Both the position numbers and the translations under genes were made by a program. From positions 504,505 to 568,504 of the forward strand of contig PTEX01000340.1 of NCBI GenBank assembly GCA_003342815.1: a stretch of DNA of 64,000 bases, read 5' to 3'. This stretch comes from Eudromia elegans (lineage: Eukaryota; Chordata; Aves; Tinamiformes; Tinamidae). The notes below the pieces were generated by a model. It was not told the DNA's origin. It was given only the letters and a program-made list of their open reading frames with translations, and ran no database searches. Below are positions 56,001 through 62,000 of this stretch, one piece after another; position 1 is the stretch's first letter; each line of letters begins with the position of its first letter.

Positions 56001-59000
56001 ATCAAGGGGGAGAAGAAAAGGACCTGCGAGGCCACTGGAAACTGGAGTGGCAGTTTGCCCACATGCCACCCAGTGTCCTGTGGAGAACCACCCCAGCTTG
56101 AGAATGGCTTTATTAAGGTACAGAATGAGTTTTCGCAGATGCCTGATCCCGTAGCAAAGTGGATGGGTCTTCAGAATTGCCACTGTTGCTTTTTTTTTTT
56201 TGCTTTCCTGTTAAAATTGAAATGTGGCTGTAATGAATAAGCGAAGAAAAATGGGGTATCGGTGTCCTGATATGATGCAAAAATACAGGCAGTTTGTTAG
56301 GATTTCCTTTTTCAAGAGGACTTTCAATTAGGAGACATCAATTGATTTCCTTAATGTCTCTTCATATGTTTAGTCAATGAGTGGCTTCCCATTGCTGTTT
56401 ATGTGTACATGGGAAGTGTTATTGTCTGTTATTCACAAGTCATGGTCTTTTTACTGAAAAAAAAATCTGATTTGAAATTGATGAAACACTTTGGGATAAT
56501 TTTCTACTTTGGACATTTCTTTAGTGCACTTCTTTATTGATGTCAGATCTTATACTTGCCTTTATCAAATAGAGTTGCAGTATACCTGAGGATAAAGATC
56601 TCTGTGGCAGCCAAAAGCTGCCACACTTAAAAAACACTTTAAAAAAAAGTAAAATTTTGTATCTTCTCTACCATAACACTACTCTTGTGCATCAAAACAC
56701 AAAACATTAAGTAGTTGTTTTAAAGTGATTTTTAAGTCTTTTTCTTTTAAACTTCATTTCATACATCTAGCCAGCAGGGTCTCTACATTTACTTAAGTTG
56801 AAGGGGTTTTGCATTCCAGCTCCTACGTGAGCTGCCAGTATTAACAGCCACAACCTGTGTTGAGGTTCTCAGACAAATACTCTGTATTTTGTATATTGCT
56901 CCGTGTTATCTTCCCAAGACAGGATAGTTCCTGTTGTCCTGTGTTCCAGTTAGAGGAACTTTTTTAGTACTGCAGTCTCAGCTCAGTCTGCAGCTTCTGC
57001 TGGGTCCTTAGTTGCCTGCTCAAGACCCTGCAATTACATGTATGGCACTTGTAAAAGCTTCCTAGCAGTAGTACACCTGAAAGCTCCAGCCCACAAGCTA
57101 ACCTATACACCTGTAAGCTAAACAGTCATAAAAGCAATAAGCCATTTTGTGATGTCTTCTTCTAGCCCATTTCTCTTTTGGCCTCACCTTGTCTTCACTT
57201 TGGGCATCAGAGGTAAAGATGAGGAGATAGAGAAGAAATATTCTCTAGCTCTTACCTTTTAAACCTTGTATTTTCTCATTTCTTTTTGGTGGTGCCCTCA
57301 ATGTTTCTAACAACAGAGTGCATCATTCAAGGCAGGATGTGCTGTTTATTTCCACTTTTTGTTCCTTTGAAGACAACTCTTGCTGCCCTACAGCTAGAAA
57401 TGAAACTGTGAACATGCAGGTACTAAAATCAACCCCAGTAATGAATATTCATTTCAGACACGTCTCTGTCTTACCTGTTTTTCAGGAAACAACTGGACGA
57501 TTCTTTGAAAATCAGGTGAACTATCAGTGCGAGTCTGGCTATCAGCTGGTTGGGAGTGCAGTGTTTACTTGCCAAGCTAATCGACAGTGGTACAGTGAAT
57601 CACCTCCGCAGTGTGTCCCCCTCAGCTGTGGAAAACCTCCACCCATCCAGCATGGCTACGCCAAGGGAGAAAGCTTTGATATGGGTGCCAAAGTGGATTT
57701 TGTCTGTGATGAAGGCTATGAGTTGATTGGAGATGTCTCTTGGACATGTCAGAAGTCTGGGAAATGGAGCAAAAAGCAAAACCCAAAGTGCGTGCCAACA
57801 AAATGTCCAGAACCACCCTTGGCAGAAAACCAGCTGGTGTTGAAAGAGGTCACCCACCAAGTTGGTGTTGTCCAGTTCTCCTGCAAGGAGGGCTATGTTT
57901 TGCATGGCTCCTCTGTGCTGAAATGCTTGTCCTCCCAGCAGTGGAATGATTCCTTTCCTTCCTGCAAAGTTGTACAATGTCAGGCACCTCCCTATATCCC
58001 CTTTGGTGACCCGTTGACTTCATCCCTTCATTTTGGCAGCACGGTGAAGTACATCTGCGTGGATGGGTTTTTACTGAAGGGTGAGTCTACCATCAGATGC
58101 CAGGCTGATGGGTTGTGGAGCTTGCCTTTGCCAGAGTGTATTCCTGTGGAGTGTCCCCAGCCAGAAGAAATTCCCAATGGCATTGTCGACGTGCAGGGCC
58201 TCACCTTCCTTAGCACAGCCCTCTACACCTGTAAGCCAGGGTTTGAACTGATGGGGAACACCACTATCCTCTGTGGAGAAGATGGCCAGTGGCTAGGAGG
58301 AAGGCCAGTTTGCAAACCTATTGAATGCCCAAGGCCAAAGAAGATTCTCAATGGCAAATACTCATACACAAACTTCCATTATGGGCAGACTGTCAGGTAT
58401 TCCTGTGACAGAGGCTTCCAGCTTCAAGGGGAAGAAACTCTAAGTTGCCTAGAAACAGGACAGTGGAATAAAGATGTTCCCTCCTGCAAAGCCATAAATT
58501 GCCAGCCCCCTCAGCCCATTGAGAACGGCTTTGTGGAAGGTGCAGATTACAGCTATGGGGCCATGGTTATTTACAGCTGTGTACCAGGCTTCCAGCTTTC
58601 TGGCCTTGCCATGCAGACCTGTGAAGAATCAGGCTGGTCTAGCTCCACTCCGACCTGCCTCCCAACAGACTGTGGCCTGCCTCCTCACATTGACTTTGGG
58701 GAGTATGTGCAGGTGAGACATGGGGAAAGACATGCTGGCCAGGAGAGTATTCCAACAAGTCCCTCCTTTTCCCACATGTTACATGCTGACAACTTGAAAG
58801 ACCTCAAAAGTTCTTCAAAGGGGAATAGTGCAATGCACCTGACCAATTTCTTATTTGGAACTACCATATTATACTCATGCTACTCTGGTTATGAGCTGTT
58901 GGGAAACGCTGTTCTGGCTTGCCAAGAAGATGGGGCATGGAATGGTACTGCACCTGCGTGTGTTTCCATAGAGTGCGCCTTGCTGTCAGCTCCAGAGAAC

Positions 59001-62000
59001 GGGGTTCTGCATTTTACTGAGAACACCCTCGGGAGCGTGGTGCGGTACTCCTGCAGGCCGGGGTTCGCTCTTGTGGGCCCCGACACACGGCTGTGTTTGC
59101 AGGATCGGCAGTGGAGCGACACTGCTCCGTTCTGCAAGGCGGTGACGTGCGGCTCCCCCAGCCAGCTCTTGAACGGCAACGTAAAAGGGGAAAACTACAC
59201 ATATGGCAGCGTTATCTACTACGAGTGCGATCCTGGGTACCAGTTAAATGGCCCCACACAGAGGACATGCCAGGAGAACCAGAGGTGGGATGGCAGTGAG
59301 CCAATTTGCATCCCAGTTTCCTGCAGCCCACCACCAGTTTTAGAGAATGGTCAAGTGACTGGAGAAGAATACACATTCCAGAGGCGCACCGAGTACAGCT
59401 GCAAAGAAGGATTCCTGTTAGACGGGGACAAGAGTAGAGTCTGCCTTGCGAATGGAAGCTGGAGTGGAATTACTCCAGTTTGCAAAGCTGTGAACTGCCC
59501 TGTGCCACTACCCCTCCTTAATGGGAAAATCAGTGGCTCAGATTTTGGCTTTAAGAAGAAAGTGCAGTACCTGTGCAATGAAGGATATAGCCTGCAAGGA
59601 GTGTCCATACTTACCTGTCAGAAGGACGGCACTTGGGATTCAGAACCTCCACACTGTGATCCAGTCATTTGTGGACCTCCTGAAGACATCTCCCATGGAT
59701 TTCTGAATGGCTCGGGCTTTACCTATGGGGAATTTGTCCAGTATGAGTGCTTCTCTGGCTATGAGCTCCATGGAAATCCATTGCGGCAGTGTCTGTCCAA
59801 TGGTTCATGGAGTGGAATTCTTCCATCTTGTCAATCTTGCAAGTGTCCTGTACCACAGATTCAGAATGGGGTCGTTCTTGGTAAAGATTTCAGCTGTGGG
59901 CAGAGTGCCCAGTTTCAATGCCTGGAGGGCTTTAAACTGCTGGGGCCCTCTGAAATCTCCTGTGAGGCAGCGGGCAAGTGGAGTTCTGGGCTTCCTCGCT
60001 GTGGCCAGATCTCCTGTGGCTCCCCACCCGTGATCCCCAACACATTTATCAATGGGAGCAGCTCTGCAGATGAGAACACCATCATCTATAACTGCGTGAC
60101 AGGTTTTGTCATGCAGGGGAGTCCAGAGCTGACCTGTGCTGAGTCTGGTGTCTGGAAGAAACCGTACCCAAGCTGCGAGCTGCTAAGCTGTGGCCCACCG
60201 CCTTCCGTCTCAAATGCAGAAGTTATTGGAAGCACTCACACCTACGGGAGCAAGGTCCAGTACAGGTAAGAAGGTAGCTGCCGTCTGTTTTCATAAAGTC
60301 TGTGAAGGTATGAGGGTGGAAGGTTTAAGCACCCTCAATTAACGCAAGATTTTAAGACCTGGAAGAAAAGTTGCACCTTATTACATTCTCAGATTGACAA
60401 ATCCCATGCTGCTAAGCACAAACAGAATACTATTGGGAAATTCACTGCAGCAAGATATTTTGGCTTCATTCCTCCCCAGCCTTTACGTTCCAGTTGTTCT
60501 TTGTCTTTCTCCTTACCTCCCTTGCATTTCTCAGGACATTCATTTTCCTTAGCAGGTGACAGCAATAGTCAGCACTGCATCCCCATTTGGTACTCCGTTT
60601 ACCTCTTCTTGCTGCTTCAGTGGCTTATTATGGTATGGAAGTGTTGATCGTGCTTTTGCCCCATTTTCTACAATGCCACACTGCAGTGTCAACAATGCTG
60701 ATGATTCAGAGACAAGAGAGGGGCTGGTATTAGTTCCGTGTAATGGGCACAATCCAGATCCCTTTCTATTAGCAGAGAAGTTCCCTTGGCAGAAGGATAG
60801 ATGTTTTTTTTCTGTCAGTAAAGGCAATAAATAGTTGTAGCCAGAAATGGGAGATGACATATTGAGGGATTTAATAAAATCAGTCATTCCTTTGAATCCT
60901 AGGAAGGTGGAGGGGGTGACTCTACCTACCTCCTTAAAAGTGAACCCTCTGATCGCCATATTCTTCAGCCCAGCTGGGTTGCACTTAATGATGCATGGTA
61001 TGAAGCAATACAAATCAGCCTTAATCCTCAAAGGAAACAGCTGCCAAGAAGCTGAAGCTTGGATTGTTCATAGAAGAAAATGAGAGTGCCTTTGGAATTG
61101 CTCATGATTGCAAATGGGTCATTCAATTACTGGGAATCAAGAAGCTGTAAAAGCAGTCGGTGCTCACATGCTCTTTACTTAACTGAAAAGCCTCTTTACA
61201 AAGAGAAGGGCAGTGCAGGACCTCAGTTGTACTAGCATTTTCTTAAAGCAATCCAGATCGTCCAAGCAGCAAAGCCACTAAAGCACCAGCTCAGCACCAA
61301 CTCACATGGTGCTGCAACAGCATGAAGCAGCTGGAGATGAGGGCTAAAACGTCCAACTTTTGCCATAAAATAAGTGCAACAAAGGCATGCTTTTTAGAAG
61401 ATTACCTTGAAACAGAAATCTCTGGGTGCACGAATAGAAAACTGCTAAAAAATATCTGTCTGATTTGTAACTTGTGGACTAACCTGTGGCTAGAGGTGTG
61501 CTTACGGTCAGACGTTTACGTTCCCGTGCAGATGCCTGGAAGGTTACACGATGCTCACGGAGGTGGACACGTGCACTTGTCAGGAAGATGGACAGTGGTC
61601 TCCTCAAAGCATTTCCTGTTGCCCCAGGAAGTGTCCACTGCCAGCAAATATCACCCATGTAATTGTGCCTGGGGACGACTTCACTGTGAACAGCAGCATC
61701 TCTCTGTGGTGCGCGGAGGGCTATACCCTGGCGGGGGCGAACACGTCGACGTGCGAGGTAGGGCCTTGTCTGCACAGCTTATTCTGCAGGAGAGTCCTCC
61801 CCGTGCTCTGCCTTAGCTTCCAGCCCTTAACTTTACTCAACACTGAAAATGTAAAACCTGTCCTGCGAAATGTATGTGTCCTTGTTTCCCAGTAAGAATG
61901 ATTATTAGTTTTCCATGTGTAGATTTAAGAAGTGGAAACTAATGATTTTTTTCTTCGGTCTATAAATAGTGCCGTCCTTGGAAAAGCATTCTTTTTAACA

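Noticed and set aside
55830..56183. Antisense open frames within exon 34 and the giant exon (for example 57600-57977)
   Set aside because: They are mirror frames of conserved sushi coding sequence and carry no independent signal.
56118..56240. Continuation of the exon 34 frame beyond the donor
   Set aside because: Similarity to CCP14 stops at the AAG|gtacag donor, and the next exon resumes it in phase.
57318..57485. Upstream extension of the giant open frame to a Met codon at 57318
   Set aside because: The residues before 57486 do not resemble CCP14, whereas an acceptor at 57484-57485 with phase 0 exactly joins exon 34. The Met is a chance intronic codon.
58671..58870. Reading the long CCP21 loop as an assembly error or unremoved ordinary intron
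   Set aside because: Mammalian SVEP1 also has an oversized loop at exactly this position and the frame is open throughout, so a real coding insertion is the simplest view; regulated removal is kept only as a hypothesis.
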